A stretch of 64,000 bases of DNA from Plectrocnemia conspersa (taxonomy: Eukaryota > Arthropoda > Insecta > Trichoptera > Polycentropodidae): contig VTFK01000214.1 in NCBI GenBank assembly GCA_009617715.1, forward strand, positions 124,001-188,000, written 5' to 3'. The translations under genes and the position numbers were made by a program. The first letter of the stretch is position 1. Each line of letters begins with the position of its first letter. The notes beneath the pieces were generated by a model. The model was not told where the DNA came from. It ran no database searches and saw only the letters and a program-made list of their open reading frames with translations. Below are positions 53,165-64,000 of the stretch, one piece after another.

Positions 53165-53440
53165 TTTGCATGTTTGCCTACGCGACGGAAGGACATGGAA
53201 GGTCCTTGGGCCCACGCCCTCCTCCCGCGGTCGCATCAGACTCAGGAGTTTCGGCCCATGAGCGATCGAATATTACCTAGCCTGACTTTCGCGCCTGCAT
53301 ACTGCGCATACAGGCTAGACCTCCTTCCTAGGTCGCCACGAGAGATGACCTGGACGGATAGACCGTCGCGATTTAGCTACTGATGGTCTCCGGCATCACT
53401 ATTCTTTTCGGAGACGGAAGGATGTGTCGATCGGCGCGTA
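53165..53440. repeat. GC-rich unidentified insertion
   Basis: A sharply bounded GC-rich block in AT-rich intergenic DNA downstream of MED1. Its short open frames carry no motif I recognise. It directly precedes the hairpin at 53511 and may belong to the same foreign element. Confidence 0.35.
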
Positions 53441-53510
53441 ATTATAAGCTTTTAGTAAGCTATTATATGTAAAATGCTAACTATATAATAAATCTTCTGC
53501 AGCGGCTAAC

Positions 53511-53553
53511 ATGCAAAACGGCATCACCGAATACAGGTGATGCCGTTTTGCAT
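53511..53553. repeat. Perfect 18-bp stem hairpin
   Basis: ATGCAAAACGGCATCACC (53511-53528), a 7-nt loop (GAATACA), then GGTGATGCCGTTTTGCAT (53536-53553). There are no mismatches. Confidence 0.9.
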
Positions 53554-53736
53554 ATCTATATTATTATTTCCCACACATCGGACCTGAGAAGCACACGTAA
53601 TATTATATTTCGGAGGATGAACCTTACTAACAGTTGACGAAAAACGGTTTAATAATTGGGAGGTGTATTTATTATGTTGTTTTCCTTGTATCTACTATCT
53701 AGTCATCACATTGTAGATAATATAATATATGAACGT

Positions 53737-54085
53737 AAGGTGATCAGATTTTAAAAATATCAAAGAAGGACATTAAAAATAAAACTCATTATTGCTGCGG
53801 GAGCTAAAATCATGTCATTTGGGCAATGTTTGTTTAAAAGCTATCTCGGATTTTTTGTTTAAAGAGGTTTAAGGAGGACAGATTGCTACGAGAGCTAAAA
53901 AAAGGTCACGGAAATTTTTGTTTGAGGACAAATTGCCAAGGGAGCTAAAAGGGTCATTTCAAAAATGTTGTCCAAAGATCATCTCCGAAAATATTTTGTT
54001 TGAGGATAAAAAATTGGGGGCTCAAAAAAAATGTCTTTTTAAAAATTTTCGTTCAAAGGACAAAAAATCGGGAACCAAATCAGGT
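53737..54085 (+). repeat. AAGGTGAYCAGA-family repeat, copy 2, with internal degenerate units
   Basis: It opens AAGGTGATCAGATTTTAAAA and shares ATATCAAAGAAGGA with 9707-9935. It then contains about four degenerate units of 50-70 bp, each with GAGGACA...GGGAGCTAAAA...GTCATTT and a TTTTTGTTT end, giving a minisatellite-like interior. Confidence 0.6.
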
Positions 54086-54129
54086 CTAGAATAACGTCAC
54101 GTTTTCAACTTCTCAAATTCGTTTTTAAG

Positions 54130-54215
54130 ATTTGAGCTCTTAGTTTCCATGATGGTCAGTGCTGAAGACCAAGAACAAGAAGAAGCAAGCGACTAAGCAG
54201 AAGGCAAAATGTAAA
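54130..54215 (-). mobile_element. Antisense LINE fragment
   Basis: The reverse complement closely resembles 57750-57835 inside the LINE of the NUDT9 intron (shared words TTCTTGGTCTTCAG and ACTGACCATCA). A second, inverted fragment of the same LINE family. Confidence 0.6.
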
Positions 54216-54359
54216 ATTATGATAACAACAACCGATTGATAACATTATCCGTGATTATAATATTCGACTTTAGCTGTATTTATAAACGCACCAAGAACTT
54301 CTCTCTTGATAAGTGAAAGATTTTTTTAATTTTTGTTAGATATAATAATAGCTGCAATT

Positions 54360-54680
54360 TTATATTTAAGAATGGATATGTGGGAGCCTAGATTTGTTAT
54401 GGCCAAAACTTGCCGGCACTTGAGTAGCACTGGCGTGACGGTTATTCTCTCCACTGGCAATCTTACGGGCGTTCGGACGGGTCGTCTCGCGTCCGCTTTG
54501 ATGCATTCTCTGCGTCTGGAGAGATGCATTTTTCTTTCGCTTGCTTGCGTGTTTAGTAATGAGAGCTAGTGAAAGATAAGGGCGCGCGTTACATGCGTTC
54601 CGCACGCTCACTCACTCTTTTCACTTAACACGCGAGCGAACGAAATGGAATGTATCTCACCGTACGCGTCTGATTTTCGT
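54360..54680. other. CpG-rich block upstream of NUDT9
   Basis: GC- and CpG-rich DNA in an AT-rich setting, about 0.75 kb upstream of the NUDT9 ATG. It could be a NUDT9 promoter or 5' UTR exon, or an unidentified repeat. Open frames on both strands lack known motifs and I do not call a gene. Confidence 0.35.
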
Positions 54681-54836
54681 AAGTTATATTTTAGAATGAA
54701 ATTTAACAAATAGTATGTGATTATAATTAAGTACATATTTCCCGGCAGTGGTCCACACCCAGGCTTATACATATATATCTATTTATATATATCCCCTTTG
54801 TAAAATGTAATCCTCAATGTAACGATCAACTCGTGT

Positions 54837-55229
54837 CAGGGCCGGCCCGAGGGGCAGGCAGTACAGGCGATCGCCTGGGGCGCTAGATCTTGTGGGGCGC
54901 TGTGATACCAAATAAAGGCGCAATATTCACTTAAAATTATCAAGCAATATTGTTAAAGAATATAATCTGATATTTTTTTGTATACACTACTGTGCACTCT
55001 TTAGATTATTTTACGCGTAAAAAATCGCGACGAAAATAAAACTACAAATTCTTAAATACCCACAATTGCAAAAAAGAGTATGGTATAAAATATATGTAAT
55101 ATTAAGTTACTTTAATTTTAATTATACTTTTGCGCTCATGTAATGAGTTATTAAAAAAATATTAGGGTGGGGGGGGGGGCGCAAATTTAGTTTTTGCCTG
55201 GGGCGCTCAATAACCTAGGGCCGGCCCTG
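54837..55229. mobile_element. hAT-type MITE, 393 bp
   Basis: Termini CAGGGCCGGCCCGAGG and CCTAGGGCCGGCCCTG, with perfect 8-bp target duplications ACTCGTGT at 54829-54836 and 55230-55237. The interior is AT-rich with a G-run near 55166. It sits about 180 bp upstream of the NUDT9 ATG. Confidence 0.92.
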
Positions 55230-55410
55230 ACTCGTGTCTCATTCGCAATAATCACATATTCCGTAAATTAAAATACGATTAAGTGTATGCTAACCTTTGT
55301 CTTACGTTTGAAGTGATGAAATCCGAATTTAATTTTCATTAAAAATTCACATCTAATATCAGAACAATATTTTTATTAGTGCTGGCAGCACTGCATTCAA
55401 TTTTGTTAAA

Positions 55411-58400
55411 ATGTGTCACAAATTTCGCTTAGTTCTGGGGTTGTGTGTTATTCATTGCTTCAACACTGATAAGTAATTATTGTATTTTTATTTATACCAT
55501 TACATATATGCAATTTAAATTAACAAATATATTAACTGAAAATAAATAAAAAATGGTGGTAATGGTAATAAACTTAAGTTCTTGTGATGGTATAGACCAG
55601 GCATGGCGAACCTAGGGTACGCGTGCCCGAGGTGGCACGTTTGAGAATTTGGATTGCACGCGAACGATTTCCAAGTTCAAAAATATTTTTTAATTTGAAA
55701 TTTAAAAAATTAAAATATTGATTAAATTCATTTTATTAATTAACAAATGTTTATTAAAATAAACGACAATCGTTTTAAAAAAATAATTAATTATTTCTTT
55801 TTTCTATCTTGGTAATTTTTTTACTCCTTGGGCACGCCACATAATCGAGGAATAATATTTGAGGATTTTTGGCACGCAAACCCAAAAAGGTTCGCCATGC
55901 CTGGTATAGACAACCTATATATATTAATACATGTATTATTGGTTCGATTTGTTTGGTCAATAATCTCAGATAACGTTTTTTGCAGTACACTTTTTACGCA
56001 ATCGCTCGAAATGTATGGCGGAATAATGGCGAGATCTATGTATTTAACGTCGAAGGTGCGCAGATGTATCGTGCCTGAAGATAAAAAGTCTTGGAGTGTT
56101 GACTTTCCGGAATACGATCCTCCGTACTTTGAATCGCAACGCTTACAAGGCAAACTTTGGGCTGATCCACAGATTGGTACTAATTCTTAATGCACAAGGG
56201 TGTCAAATGAAAACCTTAAATATTGTTTATCTCAAAAAATTTTGAACGGAAAAGGTGGATAAGACCATGATTTCAGCATTTAGTTAGTATGTAGACATCT
56301 CTTGAAAAAATCTTTTGAGAACACCTCTTCTCTGAACAGTCCAAAGATGTGACAAACACGCTGGTAATAGTGCTCCATATCCAAATTGAATGCCCTTGGT
56401 ACCATTCAATTATCTACTAGTATTGGATACAATTAACTTTCATTATGAGATGATGCATCAGATAAACCCGTTACAAATGCTGCAGTTTCCAAGTATTCTG
56501 TAAGTATTTTATCACAGTAATTTTTAAATACTGATTTAATAATAACCTCGCATTTGTGTAACTTTTTCAATAATTTAGTTGTACAATCCGTACTACGAAA
56601 ACTTTGATTGTGAATTATGGTATGAAATGCAAATGTTCGTTCCATTACAGCTAACTGTTATCTTTACAACTGGAAGCTGATACGTCTAATGATTGCTTAT
56701 GGTCAAGTGTTTCGTTAAAGCTGTTCTGCCCCCCATCTACAATACTAAATTCTCATCTGCAAATGTATCTTTCTTTAATATGAGGAATGGAAATTCCTTT
56801 TTCAATTGATCGTTGAAATGGTGTTCCTTTTTTTTATTTTTCAATCCCTTAAATGAAAACTTAAAAATAAAATATAGAGCTTTAAATTTTAAATAAAAAA
56901 ATGTTTTCTAGTGTATCTTACTACATTAAAGGAGAGAAAATACATGTTGCAACAAATTTTGACAACAATAAAAATCAATATTTGGGTAACAAAAAACACT
57001 ATTTATAAATTTATTTATATTTTTAATTTTTTACGATTTTAACGACTACGAACATTGGCACCAATATTGACATAAGTTTAATAAGTAATATTTTTAATTT
57101 AAATCAAATAAATTGTGTCAACAATAATTTTGGTGACAAATTAGATTTAATTTATACAAATGTAAATAATTGCACAGTAATTAAGAGCGAATTCACATTG
57201 GTGACGGAAGATAATTATAATATATGATAATTTAAATGTAAATAAAAATAGCATAATTACGAATGAAGTGGAATGCGTGAACGATCGCGGAGTGTATTCG
57301 GATGGTCATTTGGATGTGGGCGAGTGCGTTGATGTTAAATCTTACCTAATGGCTTTTTATGAGATGCTCTACTGTGCATTCGATTAGCACTTTACTTGAA
57401 AGCACCCTCGAGTGTCATATCCTATAAGGTTTTCTCCTGACATAATTTCATTGCTAAAAAGAAAGCACGCCTTCCATAAGTTATGGAAGAGATCGGGACA
57501 TCCTTCTGCTCTCTAGGAATTTCGTTCATTAAGAATGCGCATAAAGTGTTTGATAATTTCCTGTCATCGCAATTATTACAAAAGTTGCCAAAAACAAATA
57601 ATGATCCCAAAGTATTCTGGAAATTCATTAACACTAAACGCGCTACTCAGTTGATGCCGAAAGTGATGAAATTCGACGATAAAACATTGGATGGTTCACA
57701 AAATATTGATGACGGTTTTGCGCAATATTTTCATTCTGTTTTAGAAGAATATTTTTCGCCTTCTGCTCAGCCACTTCTTTTTTCTTATTCTTGGTCTTCA
57801 GTACTGACCATCAAAGAAACAGCGCTCAGATCTTAAATATGGCTTTAATAAATTGAAGACAGTGCGTTCTTTTGGGTCTGATTTCATTTTGAAGGGTTGC
57901 GAAGTCAGTGTCGCTGTTCATCTAAAACGTATTTTTGATCTAATTTTCAAGACATTTCATGATCTATGGAAAGGCACAAAAGTCACCCCTACTCATAAAA
58001 GGGTGACAAATTGTATATAAATAACTATAGACCAGTCGCAGTGTTGTCAGCTCCTGCTAAATTGTTTGAAATAATTATTCATAGATAATATATGTCTTGA
58101 ATTACTTTCAGCAAAATTCAAAAAAGGTTTTTAAGATACCTTTACAAAAAAATATTTGCTTATTATCCGTTCTTGTATTCCAGCGCCTTTCTTTTAGAAG
58201 CGTTGGAATACGATTCGCTGAGTTCTCGCAGAAAGTTGTATGTCGCTAAGCATTTCTTCAAATTATTGAAGGCTGCTGTTGACAATGAGGAATTCCAGTT
58301 TTGGGTTCCAGAACATCTTCGAGAATCACGATCGCTTCCTCTTTTGATAGGAAGTCTGCACTTGCCTATGGCTGTGGCCATCCGGCTCCTTAATACGCTG

Positions 58401-60160
58401 GCATTACACATTGACCTATTTAATGTTAGCTACGAGGACCTGATCCAGTTCGTATCATTTAATTTTGATATTTTATTATTTTTTGTGTATTATTTTAATT
58501 ATGTATACATGTATTTTTTTTTGTGTATTGAAATAATACAATTATTGTTTTCGACCATCGTGACGCATTCGGGTAACCTGTTAGGTCACGAAGATCTTAA
58601 TTTAATCTAAATAAATAAATAAATATTGTAAATAATATTGTACATAGTACGTGATTGCCTTTGAATATTTTTTATTTTATCAAAATTACAAAAAAAGTCA
58701 GATCGAAAATGGCTGAAACGTGCCAGTTCACACCTCGACTACGAATGATAAATGAGATTGAAATTTTGCTGCTCGTTGCGCCTTCAATAATATGATAATG
58801 AATTAATAAAACCTCGGCATCGATCGAGTACGAAAATTTACAGATTAGTCTTCAAATATTGAATAGGAGGACATTTATCGAGGGAGGACAGCACTTATAA
58901 AAGAAGGACTGATGGAGGACGATTGGTCACCTTAATAATTTGTGTGGAATTTCATCAGATTTGGTGAGGAAGTATGACTGTTCTTTGCTAGCTCTCTTGG
59001 TTGTAGCGATATCAGGTTTCATTTCTAGTAGTAGGAAGAAGTCGCCTTCTGCTTCAAAATTCTACAAAAATCAACTGTTGTAAACACTTTGTAAAATTGT
59101 ATTTCAATGAAGAATGCTACTTCATTGCTAAACTTTGGTGCATTTTGTAAATGCAGCAGTAATTTCAAGCTACTGCTGCACTTTCATGTCGCATACCTGA
59201 CTCATACTGCTACATGTCGGCTAATATTAAAACAATACGTAACAGTGAAGTCTATTTAGAGAACAATAGATTAGTGTATTGAATAAGTTTTCATTTGACA
59301 CCTCGTCGCTTATTATGATAGCTTATTTAAAATATTATTTTTTTAGGAGAAGGTAATTTTAAATGGAACAGTATAGACGGCCCTTTCAATCGAATGAGCT
59401 TCTCAGGAACTTATACGATTAACAAAGATGGCTTTCCGTTGTATCCTCTTGGTCGTACGGGGATTAAAGGCCGAGGTTTATTGGGACATTGGGGACCTAA
59501 CCACGCTGCTGATCCAATCGTAACACGCTGGAAAAGAGACAGTTTAGGCAACGTCATGAAAAACGCTTCATCAAATTTGTAATAATATTTGTAAGAACTG
59601 ATTTTTGATAAGTATAACTCAATACATAAATAACATATGTAATAGGCCTATTTTGGAGCTGGTTGTAATTCGAAGACGTGACAATAAAATATGGGCACTT
59701 CCCGGAGGTATGGTGGATGCCGGAGAGGAACCATTTAAAACTGCTGTCAGAGAGTTTATGGAAGAAGCGACCAATTCGTTAGCAGATCCTAAAAGTAATT
59801 AATACACACGTTCATAATGTAGTTAATATTTACTTATATAAATAATGATTTAGTTTTTAACTCATCAATTTATATGTTTAAGGAATAATTGTATCGGAAG
59901 TAATGGAATTCTTTAAAAAAGGAGTTGCAGTATGTAGCGAAATCGTCGACGATCCAAGGAATACAGATAATGCGTGGATGGAAACATCAGTGTTTAGTTT
60001 CCACGATGTTACTGGCGAAATTCTGGGAAATTTTGAATTAAAAGCGGGAGATGATGCTACAGAAGCTAAATGGGTGGATGTCAGCAAAGACCTGCTACTG
60101 TATGCATCTCATTTGAACTTTGTGGTTAAAGTAGCCGAAGATTATCAAGCTCATTGGTGA
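55411..60160 (+). CDS. NUDT9: NUDT9-like ADP-ribose pyrophosphatase, 5 exons, 303 aa
   Basis: Exons: 55411-55472, 55986-56176, 59347-59578, 59646-59794 and 59883-60160 (912 nt, phases agree). NUDT9 hydrolyses ADP-ribose to AMP and ribose 5-phosphate. The sequence follows animal NUDT9: KVRRCIVPEDKKSWSVDFPEY, WADPQIGE, GRTGIKGRGLLGHWGPNHAA, DPIVTRWKRD, the Nudix box, then DDPRNTDNAWMET, AGDDATEAKWVDV and the terminal AHW. In the Nudix box, G183, E189, R197, E198, E201 and E202 fit GX5EX7REFXEE, so catalysis should be intact. Exon 1 encodes a hydrophobic N-terminus (FRLVLGLCVIHCF), probably a targeting peptide. Exon 1 is inferred from phase and splice sites; the next in-frame ATG is at 56011. 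Intron 1 holds a hAT MITE and intron 2 a LINE. Confidence 0.94.
55598..55903. mobile_element. hAT-type MITE, 306 bp, in NUDT9 intron 1
   Basis: Inverted termini CAGGCATGGCGAACC and GGTTCGCCATGCCTG (15 bp perfect), flanked by perfect 8-bp duplications GTATAGAC at 55590-55597 and 55904-55911. The interior is AT-rich and non-coding. Confidence 0.93.
57050..58645 (+). mobile_element. Truncated non-LTR retrotransposon (LINE, jockey/CR1-like) in NUDT9 intron 2
   Basis: Successive plus-strand fragments in different frames keep LINE order. First comes the endonuclease end (NNFGDKLDLIYTNVNNC). Next is the linker (SYLMAFYEMLY, SPDIISLLKRKHAFHKLWKRSG, then PKVFWKFINTKRATQL with DDGFAQYFHSVLEEYF). Then the reverse-transcriptase start (NNYRPVAVLSAPAKLFE). 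After an internal deletion comes a C-terminal domain (58173-58440: LEALEYDSLSSRRKLYVAKHF). It ends in an AAAT-rich tail. The 5' part and most of the polymerase domain are missing, and stops are present, so it is inactive. Confidence 0.78.
58866..58937 (+). repeat. AAGGTGAYCAGA-family repeat, right end
   Basis: Contains three AGGAGGAC-type units and ends GATTGGTCACCTTA, the inverted counterpart of the AAGGTGAYCA openings at 9707 and 53737. The left part is not recognisable here. Confidence 0.5.
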
Positions 60161-60188
60161 TATAAAAATTTCTGTCTTTATAATTTTT

Positions 60189-60194
60189 TTTATT
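60189..60194 (-). terminator. Poly(A) signal of XPO6
   Basis: AATAAA on the minus strand, 84 bp after the XPO6 stop and only 29 bp beyond the NUDT9 stop. It lies inside the expected NUDT9 3' UTR. Confidence 0.45.
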
Positions 60195-60248
60195 AATACA
60201 TAAGTATAAATATTACAAGCCAGTTTTTTTTTGTTGACTTATAAATGC

Positions 60249-60254
60249 AATAAA
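60249..60254 (+). terminator. Poly(A) signal of NUDT9
   Basis: AATAAA 89 bp after the NUDT9 stop and 24 bp before the antisense XPO6 stop codon. Confidence 0.5.
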
Positions 60255-60277
60255 CTATGACTAAGCATGATTATATA

Positions 60278-63200
60278 TTATGCCGGTTCCTTGGCTGCTT
60301 GATAGCACCGTATATTACTAGTTAGCCTCAACAAATTTTGAGTGAATGTTGGTAAATCCTAAAAATATATACATATTAAGATTAATTAATCAGTGAGAGA
60401 TCTATTAAAAACAAATGTTGTACCGTATCTTTCGGTGCATTTAAAAGTTGTTGAATTTCCATCGGCGATAACTGCGGTATTGTTGTCAAAAATGTCGGTA
60501 AAAATGAATCAAAATATACAGGAAAATCAACAGCAGCCAAATTTTGACACGTTGTGCAAACTTCCTCTTGTAAGAGTGTTCCTACTGCTGTTCTATATAT
60601 GAGAAGTTTAATCAGAATTCCCAACATGTGTGGAAGCAACTCTTGCCGAAACACTATCTGAAGTTTCAATATTAAAAAAATAATGTTATATTTATACCAA
60701 TAATAATATATTATATTTATACTATTCCTTCATACCTTAGAATATAATTTATATCTAATATTTAAACAGTCGATTGTTCTCAAATTAAGTCTGACTACTT
60801 CGATATTGTCCGTTAGCATCGTTTCCGAGAAGGCAAACATTATAGCTCGAAAGTGCGATAGGTGATTCGCTTTTGCGCCGTCGCTGGATCCATCAGGTGC
60901 GACCGGCGACCATCCTTGTCTCACACATGATGAATAAAAATGTTGCCATTTATTTAATAGTATACTAAAAATGAAATATAAATTATTATCTAATAACACA
61001 TTCTTACCGTTAATGATATAATTAATGTATCTTGGTATCTTCATAGTATTATAATATTACATATAATTTGAAAGAATATTATTATAAGCACTAACCTTCC
61101 GAATAATTCAAACAATGCATATACAATATCAATATCTACGGTGTTGGATTGTGTGACTGGCAAAATATGTTCTATAGTCATCGACAATACTTCTTCCAGC
61201 GCCAACGAGTTTGATAATGCTCCCCCTTCAACAGCAGCTTTTAAAACTTTCAACAGTTGCTGTAGAGCGCCTTGCTCTTTCCTATGTTAAAAAATACATT
61301 ATCAATTATTGAAAGGGATACAAACTCGATAACAAGATATTTTTTAAACAGTAAAATATCGCATTCACCTCTTCGCAACTTCAAGGAATAAATGAGTTGA
61401 ATTTCTTATGAATGTGTTGCCCAACTGTTGATGCAGCGAGTGCAACAGCGCCAAAAATAAATCTAACACCAACGGAGCCACGTTAACGTCTTTGTAATCG
61501 ATTTCGTGATAGCAATTTTGAAATATTTCTAAAGCCGCTTGCACAGGCCGCTAAAACGGAATTTAAAAATAAATTTCACACGGATGATGAGACATATTTT
61601 ATGCTAGATCTGATACGAACCTCAATGGCGTTTGCCAAGAGCTTTTTTGTATGTGTCGGATGATCGCTGAAATAATTGAGCACTTGGGTCAGGGCAGGCA
61701 AGCACGCTAGTCGCCGACTAGGTGGTCCGTTGGATGCGGACAAGAGCGGTGAGCACCACGCTTCTATCAGCGATGCGCATGCAACCTGTCTTTTGATGTC
61801 TACATTTCCGCCTCCTTCATCCATGGGACACTCCAAGATCATCATGCACAGCGCTTGTCTCACAACACCTGCTGTCTGCGAAGGTCATGAAAAATTTTAA
61901 ATAACATATTAAGAATACCTAATAAAGCATTTAGTTTATTAAATTATATCTAGTATTTAAATAATGCATTACTTCAAATTCAGATATTATTAGAGAAAAT
62001 CTCAAAACTTAATTGCAACAAGTATTTTATTTTATGTTGCAAAGTTAGTTTATAGATATCCAAATCTAAAAAAGGGGTCTGAGATACAGAAAATGATAAT
62101 AACAAAACTCCCTCATATAGAAGTATATATTTTCCGGATTTTTACAATCATGAAATAATATTTGGCCTCATAAAGGGTTACAAATTAAGGATCCTGTTTC
62201 AAAATTGGTTTATAGAACGCGAATCAACGAGGGATTATTGAGGCATTTGGCCTATTATTATTAAAATGTAGAGAATTTATAATTCCTCTCAAACGTAATT
62301 ATAAAGTTTTAACTAGAAATCACTAGCCAGTTTATTTTCATCTAGGTAATAGAAAAACTATCAGCAATAAAGATTCAGAAAACGATTGTATTTTGTACTT
62401 TCCAATACTAAAAGGTAAACAGTTCACAGCAGCTCATCTCTATGAGAAATCTGATAAGTTTGCAAAGATAATGAATAAAAAATTAACATTGTAACAGACT
62501 AATTTTTATCCGTTCGGGTTCCAAATAGTTTCTCACTCTTGAGTGCCTATCCCTACTACCAGGCAAACATCCTCATTCCGCTGCTTCTTTAATCACGAAA
62601 ACTTAAAGGCAAATTTCTTGATGACTGAGGGACTATCACAGAGTGGAGATGAGGATTCATCCTCAATAATTGTAATTATCCATTCCACGTGGATTTCGTT
62701 AGGAAGTGAAAATTTTCAGTATGCTTTAATGGAAATATTTTATCTGATTGTGATGTTTTATTTTTTTCTCGGAATGTATGTAGATGCTTTTTAATTTCAA
62801 TATTAGGTATAGTTGATATAAAAAAATGGGGAATGGACTATTGCTCACATGACAACTGGTCATGCGAAAATTAGTCACAAATCGATCGCTCACATGGCGA
62901 TTGTTCATACGAATATTTCTCACATGGTAAGGAAAGGTAACTTTTTTAAGGTAAGTTATTTAATTTATATATTAACAGGACACAAAGTAAAAAAAATTCC
63001 ATTGATTGAAATAGGATATTAATAAATATTCATACACTATTTTTTATTATATAATAGCTGATCATTTAACACTAGATTTATTTAAATTGAAAGGTTTCTG
63101 ATTTGATTTGTATCACAGTATTTTTTCTAGGTTTTTTATTTTTTATATTTAAAAAAATATATATTAACACCGACCTTAGATTGCAGATGGGCCAGCGAAC

Positions 63201-63514
63201 ATTGAGCTTGTAAATACAAGTCGTCTACAAGTTGCAAAGGATTCGATGGTCTTATTGATACTACGATACTCAAGATCATATGAGCGGCTGCGTGACTGAG
63301 CATGGGAAAATTCTGTAAAATTATAAACCATAATTATTGTGATCAATTGAATCAATAAAGTAATCGATTATAATAATTATTTACCATCTGTTCGTTTTTA
63401 TTAAGGAGAATAGAGGCACCTATTTGAAGCAGTGTTGGAACCGTAGATACTGGTATCTGACACCGAGGCATATAGTGTGCCCAGCTTCCCAAGCATGCTA
63501 AAACACCGGCATAT
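60278..63514 (-). CDS. XPO6: Exportin-6, C-terminal eight exons (gene continues past right edge)
   Basis: Minus-strand exons: 63385-63514, 63175-63312, 61621-61875, 61369-61550, 61096-61281, 60736-60964, 60424-60657 and 60278-60358, about 477 codons in consistent phase. They align in order with the C-terminal half of exportin-6: YAGVLACLGSWAHYM, MLSHAAAHMILSIVVSIRP, VVRQALCMMILECP, ELFGSILLNKWQHFYSS, the conserved FRAIMFAFSETMLTDNI, LNLRTIDCLNIRYKLYSK, LLQEEVCTTCQNLAAVDFP and the terminal DLPTFTQNLLRL. Exportin-6 (ebo in Drosophila) is a HEAT-repeat karyopherin that exports profilin-actin from the nucleus in a RanGTP-dependent way. The N-terminal importin-beta domain lies beyond the window. 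The gene is convergent with NUDT9, with 117 bp between stop codons. Confidence 0.94.
62838..62930. repeat. Degenerate tandem of CTCACATG/TCATRCGAA units in XPO6 intron
   Basis: About two copies of a 45-bp unit: GCTCACATGACAACTGGTCA... then GCTCACATGGCGATTGTTCA.... Each is followed by an A/T-flanked STCACA word. Looks like a short relic of a satellite. Confidence 0.5.
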
Positions 63515-64000
63515 CTGCAAAGAAAAACAAAGTAATGAATTTTTTATCTTTTAATGAAGAACTTTTGAAAAAAGCAAGGGATATTTGGAAGGTAAGAATA
63601 GAAGCATTTTTTTACCACTTCATCGCTAACTAGTTTCTGTTGTTATAGACAGGAAAAATTGTGTCGTGAATTAAGTAAAGTAAAAAAGGAATGGAAAACC
63701 ATCCATTGTCACTGATGAACTCACTCAAAAATTGTAGAAAAATTCGATTTGATAGGCGTTAATTAATCATTAAGTATCCAAAACTATTTTTTATGAAATA
63801 GTTACTTAAAGATAGTTTAGGGAAACTGTGCACGTTGGGTGCAGTAGTATAGAGCGGGCTTAAGGATTATATGACGTTGGAATCAAGAAACTCATTTCAA
63901 AACTCACCAAATTCATTGAGACCGATTTTAAATTAAAAAAACTATTCTAACCTATTTATATTGTTATATTATATTACCATTTTAATGGGAATGGCAATCG
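63515..64000. other. XPO6 intron to window edge, no further exon recognised
   Basis: On the minus strand the acceptor of the exon starting at 63514 is clear. No further upstream exon with exportin-6 similarity was recognised before the window ends. Confidence 0.5.

Noticed and set aside
54333..54569. Possible NUDT9 N-terminal exon
   Set aside because: No matching donor or phase was found, while 55411-55472 gives a hydrophobic leader that splices in frame to 55986.
62543..62794. 83-codon plus-strand open frame in the XPO6 intron
   Set aside because: Low-complexity, no known motif, antisense to XPO6 and in AT-rich intron.
1..64000. CRISPR arrays, bacterial operons, tRNA or rRNA genes
   Set aside because: No regularly spaced repeats, Shine-Dalgarno-led gene chains, cloverleaf-like sequences or rRNA segments were recognised. 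All identified genes are spliced animal genes.

Overview
This is nuclear DNA of an arthropod, most likely an insect. The sequence is AT-rich, genes are split by GT-AG introns, and every gene I could identify is a conserved animal gene. A secreted AA15-type lytic polysaccharide monooxygenase with the C-terminal cysteine-rich tail of insect relatives points the same way. I cannot assign an order. There is no sign of bacterial operons, phage or CRISPR. Exon coordinates were read by eye from splice sites and reading phase and may be off by a base or two.

Layout from left to right: (1) 1-345, minus strand, first coding exon of a GT31 (C1GALT1/Cosmc-like) glycosyltransferase running off the window. 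(2) 2167-3940, plus, an unrecognised 339-residue lysine-rich protein in five exons. (3) 4120-8439, minus, TPRG1L-like hSac2-domain protein. (4) 8702-11742, minus, AA15 LPMO, with a probable 5' UTR exon at 21.6-21.9 kb across a transposon-filled intron of about 9.9 kb. (5) 26258-30621, minus, SUDS3 (Sin3/HDAC subunit). (6) 31533-37164, plus, RELCH. (7) 39083-52052, plus, MED1. (8) 55411-60160, plus, NUDT9. (9) 60278-63514 and beyond the right edge, minus, C-terminal part of exportin-6 (XPO6). SUDS3/RELCH are divergent. Gene 2/TPRG1L and NUDT9/XPO6 are tightly convergent, and NUDT9 and XPO6 probably have overlapping 3' UTRs. The genes are unrelated housekeeping or regulatory genes and do not form a pathway.

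The non-coding DNA is rich in decayed transposons: three hAT-type MITEs with perfect 8-bp target duplications, two partial hAT-like pieces, a nonautonomous piggyBac-like element nested in a Tc1-like remnant, two mariner-family transposase remnants, a truncated LINE in a NUDT9 intron, and a family of short repeats beginning AAGGTGAYCAGA.

Most notable points: single-base reading-frame breaks in otherwise intact conserved genes (one in the LPMO, two in RELCH), two of them in 7-base homopolymers and so probably assembly errors but worth checking; a perfect 18-bp hairpin at 53.5 kb; the uncharacterised gene at 2.2-3.9 kb; and a lineage-variable exon in TPRG1L. I found no convincing new multi-gene system.
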